Source of the DNA: Shewanella psychropiezotolerans
GTDB lineage: Bacteria > Pseudomonadota > Gammaproteobacteria > Enterobacterales > Shewanellaceae
NCBI RefSeq assembly: GCF_007197555.1
Contig: NZ_CP041614.1
Span: 3,402,001 to 3,466,000 of the forward strand
Direction of reading: 5' to 3'
Length of the DNA: 64,000 nucleotides
This document shows positions 1 through 8,856 of this stretch, in pieces; position 1 is the stretch's first letter, and the number at the start of each line of letters is the position of its first letter. The notes beneath the pieces were generated by a model, which worked only from the letters and a program-made list of their open reading frames with translations, was not told the DNA's origin and ran no database searches. Position numbers and translations under genes: made by a program.

Positions 1-36
1 CATTGATATAAGGGCTGGCTTGTTACGCTTATATGC

Positions 37-849
37 TTACTCCGGTGAAACGGATTCTTCGACATAACCCAACTCTGCAGATAACGCCTTACCTGCCACA
101 ATTAAATCATGTACCCATTCATCCTTTCGCCGCTCGATGGGAGCAGACACAGACAAACCAGCGACCACTTCACCATATCTGTCATGCAACAAGACACCGA
201 TACAGCCGACACCCATCTCTGCTTCTTCATTATCGAAAGCATAACCTTGCTCGACACATGCCATACATTCATCCATCAGAGTATCGAATGACGAAAATGT
301 CTTACGTGTATAGGTAGGTAAATTAGTCCGTTGAACGTAGCCTTTAATCCCTTCCTTACCAGCCATACCCAACATCATTTTACCCACCCCAGTAACATGC
401 AATGGAGCACGACTACCAATAATCTGTTGCACATGCATCATCCTATTTGGAATCGCTTTTTCAATGTAAATAACCACATCACCCTCACGTGTCGTGAGGT
501 TGATGGTTTCGCCAAAGTTATCCCTTAGTTTTTCCATATAGGGTATGGCAATTTTACGAAAGTCGACATTTGTATTTGGGTAATTACTCAGCCTTAATAG
601 CCTGCCACTTAATAGATATTTCCCCGTACCGTCTCTTTCAACAAAGCGATTATCGATTAACGAATGCAGTATGCGAAAGGCCGTAGACGGCGCTAAGTTG
701 GTATCGGCACTCAAGGCTTTAAGTGTGACTGGCATGGAGTAGCGTGATATTGCATCTAGCAACATAGCAGCCCTATCAATCACTTGAATTCGAGTTTTAG
801 TTTTAGTTTTAGTTTTAGTTTTAGTTTTTTCAAGATTATTACTGCTCAT
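37..849 (-). CDS. bhcR: IclR-family regulator, BhcR-like
   Basis: This is an IclR-type transcription factor of about 270 residues with an N-terminal winged helix (VIDRAAMLLDAISRYSMPVTLKAL...APSTAFRILHSL) and a C-terminal effector domain (HVTGVGKMMLG, GCIGVLLHD). It is divergent from the dehydratase, aldolase and reductase genes of the beta-hydroxyaspartate cycle, the usual place of BhcR, which senses glyoxylate in Paracoccus. I chose the ATG at 849 because the 22 residues upstream of it look like translated promoter DNA, whereas MSSNNLEK leads straight into the domain. A run of six hexamers after residue 6 encodes a Lys-Thr repeat. The IclR family is certain; the BhcR role is inferred from its neighbours. 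Confidence 0.8.
   Translation of the reverse strand: MSSNNLEKTKTKTKTKTKTRIQVIDRAAMLLDAISRYSMPVTLKALSADTNLAPSTAFRILHSLIDNRFVERDGTGKYLLSGRLLRLSNYPNTNVDFRKIAIPYMEKLRDNFGETINLTTREGDVVIYIEKAIPNRMMHVQQIIGSRAPLHVTGVGKMMLGMAGKEGIKGYVQRTNLPTYTRKTFSSFDTLMDECMACVEQGYAFDNEEAEMGVGCIGVLLHDRYGEVVAGLSVSAPIERRKDEWVHDLIVAGKALSAELGYVEESVSPE
793..828. repeat. Hexanucleotide tandem repeat, (AGTTTT)6
   Basis: There are six perfect copies of AGTTTT on the plus strand, read as AAAACT in the regulator gene and encoding alternating Lys and Thr close to its N terminus. A six-base unit keeps the frame, so slippage would change the length of the basic tail and not switch the gene off. Confidence 0.95.
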
Positions 850-1193
850 AATCACAACGCTTATTTTGAATAATGTAGTTAAAACTACAATAAAACGAAT
901 TCCAAATTGATGCAAATTAATTCCACATTATGAAAGCACTGGAATTTCTTATTCCCCCACAAAGAAAAATACCTATATTTTCAATCTGATAACTTGATCA
1001 CCTAGTGGTGACGCTTCAAAGATTCCACTATACGAAATTTAAACCGATTGCGTGAAATTAGTAGCTTCCATAAAGTGAAATTGAAATTTATTAACTCAAA
1101 GTAATAACTTGCATCGATTAAGAATCGCCGCCCACCCTGGTGAATCGATGTTTATCTATACGCAACGAGCAGGATGAGTATTGAGAGGAAAAT
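850..1193. promoter_or_regulatory. Divergent promoter region of the beta-hydroxyaspartate cluster
   Basis: This AT-rich gap separates the regulator from the catabolic genes and should hold both promoters and the IclR operator. The best palindrome is GGAAT-N5-ATTCC at 941-955, with related GAATTCC and AATTCC half-sites between 897 and 924. A GAGAGG Shine-Dalgarno precedes the ATG at 1194. The operator assignment is a guess from symmetry and position. Confidence 0.35.
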
Positions 1194-2170
1194 ATGAGTA
1201 GTGCAACCGAATCGACTATGTACATTCCAACCTATGATGATGTGCTTGTAGCTCATGAACGCATTAAACCTTACATTCATGAAACACCAGTATTAACTTC
1301 TCGTTTCTTGAATGAATTAACAGGTGCAGAGTTATTTTTTAAATGCGAAAACTTACAAAAAGCAGCCGCATTTAAAGTACGCGGAGCCTGTAATGCAGTA
1401 TTTGGCTTAACCGACGAAGAAGCAAAAATCGGTGTCGCCACCCACTCTTCGGGAAATCATGCACTGTCTTTGGCATACGCCGCGGGACAACGTGGGATTG
1501 ACGTTACTGTAGTGATGCCAAGAACGGCTCCCCAAGCAAAGAAAGATGCCGTGATAGGTTATGGCGGTACCATAGTCGAATGTGAGCCATCCACCAGCTC
1601 TCGTGAAGCGGTGTTTAGCGAAGTTGTGGCACAGTCTGGTGCTGATTTTGTTCATCCTTATAACGATCCACGAGTTATCGCAGGTCAAGCAACCTGCTCT
1701 AAAGAGCTGATTAGTCAGGTTGATAATTTAGATATTGTGATTGCCCCAATTGGTGGCGGAGGCATGATATCAGGCACATGTCTCACCTTATCGACAATTG
1801 CCCCAGAAATTAACGTTTATGCGGCAGAGCCCCTCAATGCAGATGATGCCGCGCGTTCATTAAAAGCCGGATACATCATCGCCGATGATGCCCCAATACC
1901 GTTGCCGATGGCCTTAAAGTGCCCTTAAAAGATCTGACTTGGCACTTCGTAAAAAACCATGTAACCGATATTTTAACCGCTACCGAAGAAGAGATAGTAG
2001 CAGCGATGAAACTGATTTGGATGCGCATGAAACTGGTTATAGAGCCTAGCAGCGCAGTGACTCTGGCGACGATTTTGAAGAACCCTGAGGTATTTAGAGG
2101 CAAGCGAGTTGGGATCATTATTACCGGCGGAAATGTTGATTTAGACAAGCTTCCCTGGATGGATAAATAA
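1194..2170 (+). pseudogene. bhcB: Beta-hydroxyaspartate dehydratase (BhcB-like), frameshifted
   Basis: This is a PLP-dependent dehydratase of the serine/threonine dehydratase fold that would convert erythro-3-hydroxyaspartate to iminosuccinate. The first part keeps the PLP lysine motif (AAFKVRGA), THSSGNH and the glycine loop PIGGGGMISG. The first frame ends at 1928, while homologous sequence (ADGLKVPLKDLTWHFVKNHV...GGNVDLDKLPW) continues to 2170 in another frame. Adding one base in the run CCCCAA at 1891-1896 would restore a continuous protein of about 325 residues through D-D-A-P-N-T-V-A-D-G-L. The lesion is therefore a single-base loss in a short homopolymer: either a recent inactivating mutation or a sequencing error. 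The gene lies directly upstream of the aldolase gene, as in known bhc clusters. Confidence 0.8.
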
Positions 2171-2219
2171 GGCCGATCCGCGTTGGTTAACTAATAACTA
2201 TTAATAGATGGAGATTAAC

Positions 2220-3368
2220 ATGACAACAACAAACAATTTAGAAGTGGGTTATGACGTTCCGGCATTACCGGGGATGGCAGAAGCCGATATTCAAACCCCC
2301 TGCTTGGTGGTCGATCTAGATGCGCTAGAGCGCAATATTCGTAAAATGGGCCAGTTTGCTAAAGAGATGGGAGTTCGCCATCGAGTGCATGGCAAGATGC
2401 ATAAATCTGTAGATATTGCCCTACTACAAGAGCGTTTAGGTAATAGCTGTGGAGTATGTTGTCAAAAGGTGTCAGAAGCAGAAGTGTTTGCTCGTGGGGG
2501 GATCAAAGATGTTTTGGTATCAAACCAGGTGCGTGATCCGGCTAAAATTGACCGTTTAGCCCGCTTGCCAAAATTAGGGGCTCGTACCCTCTGCTGCGTC
2601 GATGATATAGACAATGTCGCTGAACTCGGTGCGGCCGTTAAAAAGCACAATACTGAAATTGAATGTTTAGTCGAGATTGACTGTGGAGCCGGTCGTTGTG
2701 GTGTCAGCGAAGGTCAACCGGTTGTTGATATCGCCAAAGCTATTGCCGCAACCCCAGGGCTAAAATTTGCAGGAATTCAAGCTTATCAAGGCGCGATGCA
2801 GCACATGGAAAACTTCCTTGAACGCAAAGAAAAAATCGATATCGCCTGCGCCATGGTCGCTCGGACGGTAGATATGCTCAAAGCCGAAGGCTTGGAATGT
2901 GACATTGTGGGTGGTGGTGGCACAGGTTCCTATTACTTCGAAGGTAATTCTGGCGTATTTAATGAGCTACAGTGCGGTTCTTATGCATTTATGGATGCTG
3001 ATTATCAACGTATTCATGATGCAAAAGGTCAAAAAATATCAGAATTCGAAAACTCATTATTCATATTAACCTCAGTGATGAGCCATACCAAAGCCGATAA
3101 GGCAATTTGTGATGCTGGACTTAAAGCACAATCCGTCGACAGTGGTTTACCCTATATCTATGGACGTGATGATGTGGAATACATCAAATGTTCAGATGAA
3201 CACGGTGTAATTTCTGACCCGAGCGGTGCGCTAAAAATTAATGAAAAATTAAGACTGGTGCCAGGGCACTGCGATCCAACCTGTAATGTTCATGATTACT
3301 ACGTAGGAGTTCGTAACGGTAAAGTGGAAACACTCTGGCCAGTGTCTGCTCGCGGAAAAGCCTACTAA
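2220..3368 (+). CDS. bhcC: 3-hydroxy-D-aspartate aldolase (BhcC-like)
   Basis: This is a DSD1/D-threonine-aldolase-type PLP enzyme of about 382 residues. In the beta-hydroxyaspartate cycle the enzyme condenses glycine and glyoxylate to erythro-3-hydroxyaspartate. Visible features are the N-terminal TPCLVVDLDALERNI, the lysine motif VHGKMHKS (candidate PLP lysine), the barrel segment VEIDCGAGRCG, and a C-terminal metal-binding pattern PGHCDPTCNVHDYYVG. I placed the start at 2220 because GGAG at 2210-2213 lies six bases before this ATG; an in-frame ATG at 2208 overlaps that ribosome binding site. It follows the broken dehydratase by about 50 bp. A different D-threo-hydroxyaspartate or D-threonine specificity remains possible. 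Confidence 0.82.
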   Translation: MTTTNNLEVGYDVPALPGMAEADIQTPCLVVDLDALERNIRKMGQFAKEMGVRHRVHGKMHKSVDIALLQERLGNSCGVCCQKVSEAEVFARGGIKDVLVSNQVRDPAKIDRLARLPKLGARTLCCVDDIDNVAELGAAVKKHNTEIECLVEIDCGAGRCGVSEGQPVVDIAKAIAATPGLKFAGIQAYQGAMQHMENFLERKEKIDIACAMVARTVDMLKAEGLECDIVGGGGTGSYYFEGNSGVFNELQCGSYAFMDADYQRIHDAKGQKISEFENSLFILTSVMSHTKADKAICDAGLKAQSVDSGLPYIYGRDDVEYIKCSDEHGVISDPSGALKINEKLRLVPGHCDPTCNVHDYYVGVRNGKVETLWPVSARGKAY

Positions 3369-3476
3369 TCCCGATGACCAAAAGTCTATAAACAAGCAAT
3401 AAAAGTTTCACGTTTCTCCCGAGAGCGAGGATAAAAGAGTTTTTGCTAACGCTTCATTAGTTCCCAACTAAATCTG

Positions 3477-3499
3477 TGCCCCTGTATTTATCAGGGGCA
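3477..3499 (+). terminator. Stem-loop between bhcC and bhcD
   Basis: A perfect 8-bp stem (TGCCCCTG / CAGGGGCA) with a 7-base loop lies in the 282-bp gap between the aldolase and reductase genes. No T-run follows, so it may be an RNA-processing or partial-termination element rather than a classical terminator. Nothing else is recognisable in the gap apart from a weak CTC...GAG hairpin before a T-run near 3541. Confidence 0.4.
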
Positions 3500-3650
3500 G
3501 TATCGAAGTATTACAGCCTTTTAAACTCGCCTTTGGGAGCTTTTTTAGTCGTCCTCGAACATAGCCGGGAGACTAACAATAAACTTACTTTTCCATCTTC
3601 CTCCCTTAATATTGATCTAGGGGGATTGCCATTATTCTAGGAAATAAACA

Positions 3651-4649
3651 ATGAGTCATTCAAATCAAAATGATAATAAAGGCGTAACTGTAGTATCAGA
3701 AGCAGTATGTCAACAGATCATGGGCAGGGCTGATGCCTTCACCGCCGTAGAAAACGTATTTTCAGCTATGGCTAAGGACACAGCCTATAACTTCCCAGTG
3801 ATCCGTGAAGCCATTGGTCATGCTGATGCCCTTTATGGATTCAAATCAGGCTTTGACCGCGTCGGTATGGTGTTAGGATTAAAGTCAGGTGGTTATTGGC
3901 CAGGTAATATCGACAAAGGAATAACTAATCATCAATCGACAGTTATTTTATTCGATCCAGATACTGGAAAGCTCAAAGCCCTGGTTGGCGGGAACTATTT
4001 AACAGCAATACGAACAGCGGCGTCATCAGCAGTCTCAATCGCTCATCTGGCCCGTAAAGATGCAAAAGTATTAGGAATGGTCGGTGCAGGACACCAATCA
4101 ACATTTCAATTACGGGCAGCTCTTGAGCAGCGCAATTTTGAAAAGGTTGTTGCATGGAACAAGGAGCCAGAAAAACTGACTGCACTCGCCGTAATATGTG
4201 AAGAATTATCATTGCCTTTTGAGTCTGTCAGCCGTGAATCACTTTGCGCTCAAGCTGACGTTATCATCACCATAACGTCGGCATTTGAAGCATTAATCGA
4301 CCAAAGTTGGATTAAACCAGGTACGCATATCGCCTGTATGGGCACAGACACCAAAGGCAAGCAAGAAGTTGATGCCCATCTACTCGCTAAAGCAAGAGTT
4401 TTTACCGATGAATTAGCGCAATCGACCACAATTGGTGAAGCCCAACACGCGATAGCAGAGGGATTAATTAACCAAGCTGACATTATACCTATTGGTGATG
4501 TCATCAATGGTACTAAAGCAGGCCGAACGTCCGATGATGAAATCACCTTATTCGATGGCACAGGTGTGGGTTTACAAGATTTAGCCGTTGCCTCGGTAGC
4601 ATCTGAGTTAGCCGAAGCAAAGGGCCTAGCGACCTGCTTTAACTTATAA
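3651..4649 (+). CDS. bhcD: Iminosuccinate reductase (BhcD-like), ornithine cyclodeaminase family
   Basis: This 332-residue protein belongs to the ornithine cyclodeaminase/mu-crystallin family, with the Rossmann segment KVLGMVGAGHQSTFQLRAAL near residue 140 and the family motif LVGGNYLTAIRTAASSAVS before it. In the beta-hydroxyaspartate cycle BhcD reduces iminosuccinate to aspartate with NADH. The assignment rests on its position after the dehydratase and aldolase genes; the fold alone would also fit alanine dehydrogenase, ketimine reductase or ornithine cyclodeaminase. A GGAA ribosome binding site precedes the ATG, and a strong terminator follows the gene. Confidence 0.75.
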   Translation: MSHSNQNDNKGVTVVSEAVCQQIMGRADAFTAVENVFSAMAKDTAYNFPVIREAIGHADALYGFKSGFDRVGMVLGLKSGGYWPGNIDKGITNHQSTVILFDPDTGKLKALVGGNYLTAIRTAASSAVSIAHLARKDAKVLGMVGAGHQSTFQLRAALEQRNFEKVVAWNKEPEKLTALAVICEELSLPFESVSRESLCAQADVIITITSAFEALIDQSWIKPGTHIACMGTDTKGKQEVDAHLLAKARVFTDELAQSTTIGEAQHAIAEGLINQADIIPIGDVINGTKAGRTSDDEITLFDGTGVGLQDLAVASVASELAEAKGLATCFNL

Positions 4650-4668
4650 CCTCACATGGGGATGACAC

Positions 4669-4690
4669 AAAGCCTGCCTGACAGGCTTTT
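4669..4690 (+). terminator. Rho-independent terminator after bhcD
   Basis: An 8-bp stem AAAGCCTG / CAGGCTTT with a 5-base loop runs into a short T-run. It closes the beta-hydroxyaspartate transcription unit. Confidence 0.75.
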
Positions 4691-4748
4691 ACAAATTCAA
4701 CTTTCTGGTTTAAGTTTGCTGCGTTGATAATAATAAGGTGTAGAAGTA

Positions 4749-5201
4749 ATGATGAAATTAAATGTGTATCTTTCTGGTGAAATTCATACGGATTGGCGAG
4801 ATCAGATTATTCAAGGCTGCCAAGATACCGATTTAAATATCGAGTTTTCTTCGGCTATCACAGATCATGAAGAAAGTGACAGCGCCGGGGATATACTGGG
4901 TGAAGTACTGGCTGGTGATAAGCAAGGCTTTTGGCGAGATCATAAATCAGCAAAGGTAAACGCAATAAGAACGAAAACATTGATAGCCGCATGCGATATC
5001 GCCATTATTCGCTTTGGTGATAAATACAAGCAGTGGAATGCAGCCTTCGATGCAGGCTACTGCGCCGCCCTCAATAAGCCCTATATCACGCTACACAGTA
5101 CAGATATCATCCACCCTCTTAAAGAGGTCGACGCCGCAGCTCATGCCTGGGCAACCGATGTTGATCAAGTAGTGGCAAGTCTGAAGTACCTTTGCAAGTA
5201 G
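4749..5201 (+). CDS. YtoQ-family protein
   Basis: This 150-residue soluble protein starts with LNVYLSGEIHTDWRDQI and contains SAITDHEESD, GFWRDHKSAKVNAIRTKTLI and QWNAAFDAGYCAALNKPYITLH, which I recognise as the YtoQ family. The family is distantly like nucleoside 2-deoxyribosyltransferases (note YLSG and the Asp/Glu-rich loop), and its biochemical role is not known to me. Start codons at 4749 and 4752 are equally possible. It has its own promoter space after the bhcD terminator, so co-function with the bhc genes is not shown. Confidence 0.75.
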   Translation: MMKLNVYLSGEIHTDWRDQIIQGCQDTDLNIEFSSAITDHEESDSAGDILGEVLAGDKQGFWRDHKSAKVNAIRTKTLIAACDIAIIRFGDKYKQWNAAFDAGYCAALNKPYITLHSTDIIHPLKEVDAAAHAWATDVDQVVASLKYLCK

Positions 5202-5271
5202 TCATCAGTTAAATCCATTGACTAGAATTGGACGCTCGAGTCATGCTGAGTTATTCGAAGAATATACCACT

Positions 5272-5388
5272 GGATATCTTTATTTTATTTCTTTAGCGCA
5301 AATGGTGGAGGGAGAAGGATTCGAACCTTCGAAGGCTGAGCCGTCAGATTTACAGTCTGATCCCTTTGGCCACTCGGGAACCCCTCCT
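5272..5388. repeat. Inverted copy of the first tRNA-Tyr unit at 50295-50411
   Basis: The tRNA-Tyr plus its 3' spacer, ending in GATATCC, is identical in reverse complement to 50295-50411. The repeat is essentially one complete array unit (85-nt tRNA plus 31-nt spacer). The two copies bracket 45 kb in opposite orientation. Confidence 0.9.
5303..5387 (-). tRNA. tRNA-Tyr (GTA), solitary copy
   Basis: An 85-nt class II tRNA with encoded CCA, a GTA anticodon in the loop CTGTAAA, and a long variable arm (CGGCTCAGCCTTCG region). The acceptor stem GGAGGGG pairs fully, with one G-T at 7-66. It is identical to the four plus-strand copies at 50.3-50.9 kb. Confidence 0.97.
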
Positions 5389-5402
5389 CAATTGCGGCGG
5401 CA

Positions 5403-5431
5403 ATAGTAGTCACAAACTACTAGCGTGTAAA
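5403..5431 (-). promoter_or_regulatory. Promoter of the solitary tRNA-Tyr
   Basis: Read on the minus strand, TTTACA and TACTAT are separated by 17 bp and followed by a GC-rich discriminator (TGCCGCCGC), the pattern of stable-RNA promoters. The start point would fall about 8-10 bases before the mature tRNA. Confidence 0.65.
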
Positions 5432-5511
5432 GCCTCTATTTGAAAAAAAGCTAAAGTTTTGGTTTAAGCGGTCGATTAACTATCAACGAGTTGATTTATT
5501 GATGTTTTTTT

Positions 5512-6024
5512 ATGCTATCGAGTTCAGTATTAGTAAATGAGTCACAATTAGGCACTAGGCTTAATCATGCGATAGATAATGGTCGTCGGGGAGAGTTTGC
5601 CCTGTTATTAGCCATGTTATCTACCGATGCGCGTGATATGGCTCAATTTCAAACTGATCAGCTGGGAAAAAACAGTGATGACCAACTGAGAGCAAAGTTT
5701 GATATCGCAAAACCTCAGCAATTAGTTAGCGATCTGTCAGTGGATAGCTCGCCGATAGAACACAGTCGTATATTTAGAGAGGGCGGTGCTCGCGCTTTTC
5801 AATTGGCCCAAGCTATTCAAGCCGAAGCTATGGTCACCCGAGGAATTGAACCCGTGGAGATGCAAGAGGTACTGACAAATTGTGATCTATTAACACGAGA
5901 AAAGTTTATCAGGTCAAAATCGAATGACCTTGACTATGGTTATTCAATAGATCTCGACCTCCCTCATTTTGTCGATATTCTTTCTCAGCAAAGACAGATG
6001 AGTCGAATCATTGAGACATGTTAA
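5512..6024 (+). CDS. VC2046/SO_2500-family protein
   Basis: This conserved gammaproteobacterial protein of 170 residues has no assigned function. It begins MLSSSVLVNESQLGTRLNHAI and contains the run GRRGEFALLLAMLSTDARDMAQF. No signal peptide or membrane segment is visible. I recognise it as the family NCBI calls VC2046/SO_2500. It stands next to a DUF406 protein and a GGDEF/EAL protein, which agrees with its expected Shewanella neighbourhood. No clear Shine-Dalgarno precedes the ATG. Confidence 0.65.
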   Translation: MLSSSVLVNESQLGTRLNHAIDNGRRGEFALLLAMLSTDARDMAQFQTDQLGKNSDDQLRAKFDIAKPQQLVSDLSVDSSPIEHSRIFREGGARAFQLAQAIQAEAMVTRGIEPVEMQEVLTNCDLLTREKFIRSKSNDLDYGYSIDLDLPHFVDILSQQRQMSRIIETC

Positions 6025-6204
6025 CCAGCGCTTATCATCTTAGGATTCAGTCAAGTGAAATCCTGATACCCTAGTCGTATTTAGAATGACTTAATGGCCA
6101 CTAAATTTATTGCTTTTTATTGTTGAAATTTGAGGTATCTGACAATGCCTCAATGACATTGGCGTATAATGCTGAATAATGTTCATTTACGAGACTGATG
6201 TTCC

Positions 6205-6492
6205 ATGAAAAATATTCAGAATGCACAATCCGCCCTAGTTAATGATACCTGTAATGATTGCGGTAGTTATGCCGATATTGGCGCCGTGATCGATGAACAC
6301 GATAGGCAATTGGTCGTTTGCTTCACCGGAGAAGAAGCCTTGGCTGAGTCAGAGTTATTGCGAGATAAAGTTCAAGCCAGATTCGATAATGTCAGGGTCG
6401 AGTTAATGAGTGTAGATTCTGATATTAGCCTAACGATTGATTTTGCTTTTAGTGCAGAAAAAATGATTTTCCAATTAGAAAATTCGATATAA
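6205..6492 (+). CDS. DUF406 (YfcZ/YiiS family) protein
   Basis: This 95-residue protein has the family pattern: CNDCGSYADIGAVIDEHDRQL near the N terminus and FAFSAEKMIFQLE at the C terminus. YfcZ/YiiS proteins are small cytosolic proteins of unknown function. It has its own upstream space of about 180 bp and is followed by a 116-bp AT-rich gap. Confidence 0.85.
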   Translation: MKNIQNAQSALVNDTCNDCGSYADIGAVIDEHDRQLVVCFTGEEALAESELLRDKVQARFDNVRVELMSVDSDISLTIDFAFSAEKMIFQLENSI

Positions 6493-6608
6493 CATTATAG
6501 CCTTGTTGCTCAAAAGTAATATTGTGTGTAGGCTAAATCAAAAATAATAATACCAATAATAGTTTCAATAACTTTGAATATATTAATCATAATTATATGA
6601 AGCTTTGA

Positions 6609-8810
6609 GTGGGCAATTTTGCTTACTTTTTAGGGATATTCTTGAAGAAGCGTGAGTATCAAGATTTATTAGAGTGCATCGTTAACTCTGCAGAAAAACA
6701 AGTTGGTGATTTTCAGAAAACGACTGAGTTGGCGACTGAATTACTCTGTCAGCAACTTGCTGTCACCTATGTGGGTGTCTGTATGCTCTCTTGTAAAGAT
6801 AACCAAATTAGCTCGACTGCTAGTTATGGTCCCTTGCTGTCTGCTGTTTATTCACGTCCCGCCCCCTCAGATTGTCCAGATTATATTGCTGAACTCAGAA
6901 GCAAATGTTTGATAGATATAAGCGATGTGAATCTGGATCCCAGAGTCACAGAGATTGCTGATGTCTATTTCAAGCCTAAAGGGATCATGTCCTCCCTGGA
7001 TGTCGCCATTAGAATTAACGGCCATCTCGAAGGTGTCTTGTATCTTGAAAGAACATCTGCGGCTTCTTGGACCGATAGTGAGATTCATATCGCGACTCAT
7101 GTCGCCGATCAACTCGCGCTGACTCTGGCAACGCGCAATGCTTATGAAAAAGATGAGAGACTAACCTTACTGCTCAGTGCCGATGAAGAGTCAGAGCAGG
7201 TGAGTATGTTGATTAACTTGAAAACAGATTTGATCGAATATGTAAACCAAGCTCATGAGTTTGTCTCGGGTATCCCTAAGCATCAAATCATCGGGGAGTC
7301 ATTCAAACGACTCGACTTTATTAAACAACACCCGGAACAGGCAAAACTCGTCTTAGAAAAGGTGTCAATGGGCTCAGTGGCTAAAGGAGAGAGCCAAGTT
7401 GTACGTGCAGATGGGAGGCAGTACTGGCTCAGGTATTCAGTGAAACAATTTATTACCGAACGAGGTAATCATTACGCACTGGTTAAAGCCGATGATATCT
7501 CAGAAGAAAAGCAGTATCAGGCCAAATTAGAGCATTTAGCTTGGCGTTGTGGCTTGACTGGGCTCTATAACCGCAGCTATTTCAATAAAGAGTTAGAGCA
7601 CTGTAAATCGGGTCAGCTGATCCTGATCGACCTCTGTGGTTTTAAACGTTTCAATGATGCCTATGGTCATAAAAGTGGTGATGCATTACTGATTGAAGTA
7701 GCCAGACGCCTGAAGCATTGCGCTAATGTCAATAAAACCGAACAACTTGCCAGAGTTGGCAGCGATGAGTTTGCGATTATTCTTCCCAAGCAAAATCAAA
7801 TTGATATGGACTATATTACCGCCAGATTATACAGTCAGCTGACTCTACCGGTAATCATAGGCCGTGAACAGATCCAACCTAAACCGGCTCTGGCTATTGT
7901 AGATATCGAGTCTGTCGAAGACAGCTTCGCTCCCTTAGCCTGTGCCGATATAGCGCTACAATACGCGAAGAAAAAACAAAGCGATAAGATCCAAGTTTTT
8001 AATAATGCTTTACTCAATAGCTTCAAAGAAGACGCGCAGATAGAGCGTGACCTGAAAACTGCGCTTAGGGGCAGAGAGTTCGAGCTTTACTATCAACCCC
8101 TTAAAGATCTTAAAAGCAAAAAATATATCGGTGCGGAGGCCTTGATTCGTTGGCACCACCCTAAGAAAGGGGTGCTGTATCCAGGCGCTTTTATCAATAT
8201 TGCCGAGCAAACAGGCTTGATAAATGCGATTGGAGCTTGGGTGTTGGAAGCAGCGTGCAGGCAACTTAATTTGTGGCAACATCATCAAATTAATATTTCT
8301 ATGCATGTGAATGTGTCTGCTCGTCAATTCTTCAGTGGTAACCTTTTCGAACAGGTGTGGAATTTAATATCGCGCTATCGACTTCAACCCGATTCGCTGA
8401 TTTTGGAGATCACAGAGACAGAGCTGATGGAAGACATAAATTATGCGACTAACTTATGTACTGAGCTCTCTGAACTCGGTGTAGGATTAGCTATCGATGA
8501 CTTTGGTACTGGCTACAGCTCGATGCGCTATCTGAAACAGTTCCCCATCAGTAAGCTTAAAATTGACCGTTCGTTTATTTCTGATCTTACAGTAAGCCGA
8601 GAGAGTCGTGAGATTGTGAGCGCCATCATAGCGATGGCTTCGGCGCTGAACATATCCTTAACTGCCGAGGGGGTAGAGACTAAGGAGCAAGAAGATTTCT
8701 TATCGGAACATCGATGTCATCAGGCTCAAGGGTTTCTTTACAGTCCCGCCTTGAGAGAGTCTGATTTTAGCCAGTTTTTATTTAAATCCAATCCCGAGCT
8801 GGTTCATTAA
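6609..8810 (+). CDS. GAF-PAS-GGDEF-EAL cyclic-di-GMP protein
   Basis: This 733-residue protein has a GAF-like sensor (about 35-180), a PAS domain (about 190-305), a GGDEF domain (about 310-465) and an EAL domain (about 475-725). The cyclase signature is GSDEF (384-388) and the metal site reads IDLCGF where active enzymes have two aspartates, so cyclase activity is doubtful. The EAL domain keeps GAEALIRW, IDDFGTGYSS and TAEGVET and should act as a cyclic-di-GMP phosphodiesterase. There is no membrane segment, so it is probably cytoplasmic. A TTG at 6642, preceded by TAGGGA, is an alternative start to the GTG at 6609. Confidence 0.88.
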   Translation: MGNFAYFLGIFLKKREYQDLLECIVNSAEKQVGDFQKTTELATELLCQQLAVTYVGVCMLSCKDNQISSTASYGPLLSAVYSRPAPSDCPDYIAELRSKCLIDISDVNLDPRVTEIADVYFKPKGIMSSLDVAIRINGHLEGVLYLERTSAASWTDSEIHIATHVADQLALTLATRNAYEKDERLTLLLSADEESEQVSMLINLKTDLIEYVNQAHEFVSGIPKHQIIGESFKRLDFIKQHPEQAKLVLEKVSMGSVAKGESQVVRADGRQYWLRYSVKQFITERGNHYALVKADDISEEKQYQAKLEHLAWRCGLTGLYNRSYFNKELEHCKSGQLILIDLCGFKRFNDAYGHKSGDALLIEVARRLKHCANVNKTEQLARVGSDEFAIILPKQNQIDMDYITARLYSQLTLPVIIGREQIQPKPALAIVDIESVEDSFAPLACADIALQYAKKKQSDKIQVFNNALLNSFKEDAQIERDLKTALRGREFELYYQPLKDLKSKKYIGAEALIRWHHPKKGVLYPGAFINIAEQTGLINAIGAWVLEAACRQLNLWQHHQINISMHVNVSARQFFSGNLFEQVWNLISRYRLQPDSLILEITETELMEDINYATNLCTELSELGVGLAIDDFGTGYSSMRYLKQFPISKLKIDRSFISDLTVSRESREIVSAIIAMASALNISLTAEGVETKEQEDFLSEHRCHQAQGFLYSPALRESDFSQFLFKSNPELVH

Positions 8811-8856
8811 AAAGGCCTGTTCATCTATCTGTCGTTTCAGTGCTGTGATTGAGACA

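Noticed and set aside
5218..5406. Small plus-strand ORF with MVEGEGFEPSKAEPSD
   Set aside because: It is the reverse strand of the tRNA-Tyr gene; this peptide is a well-known tRNA artefact.
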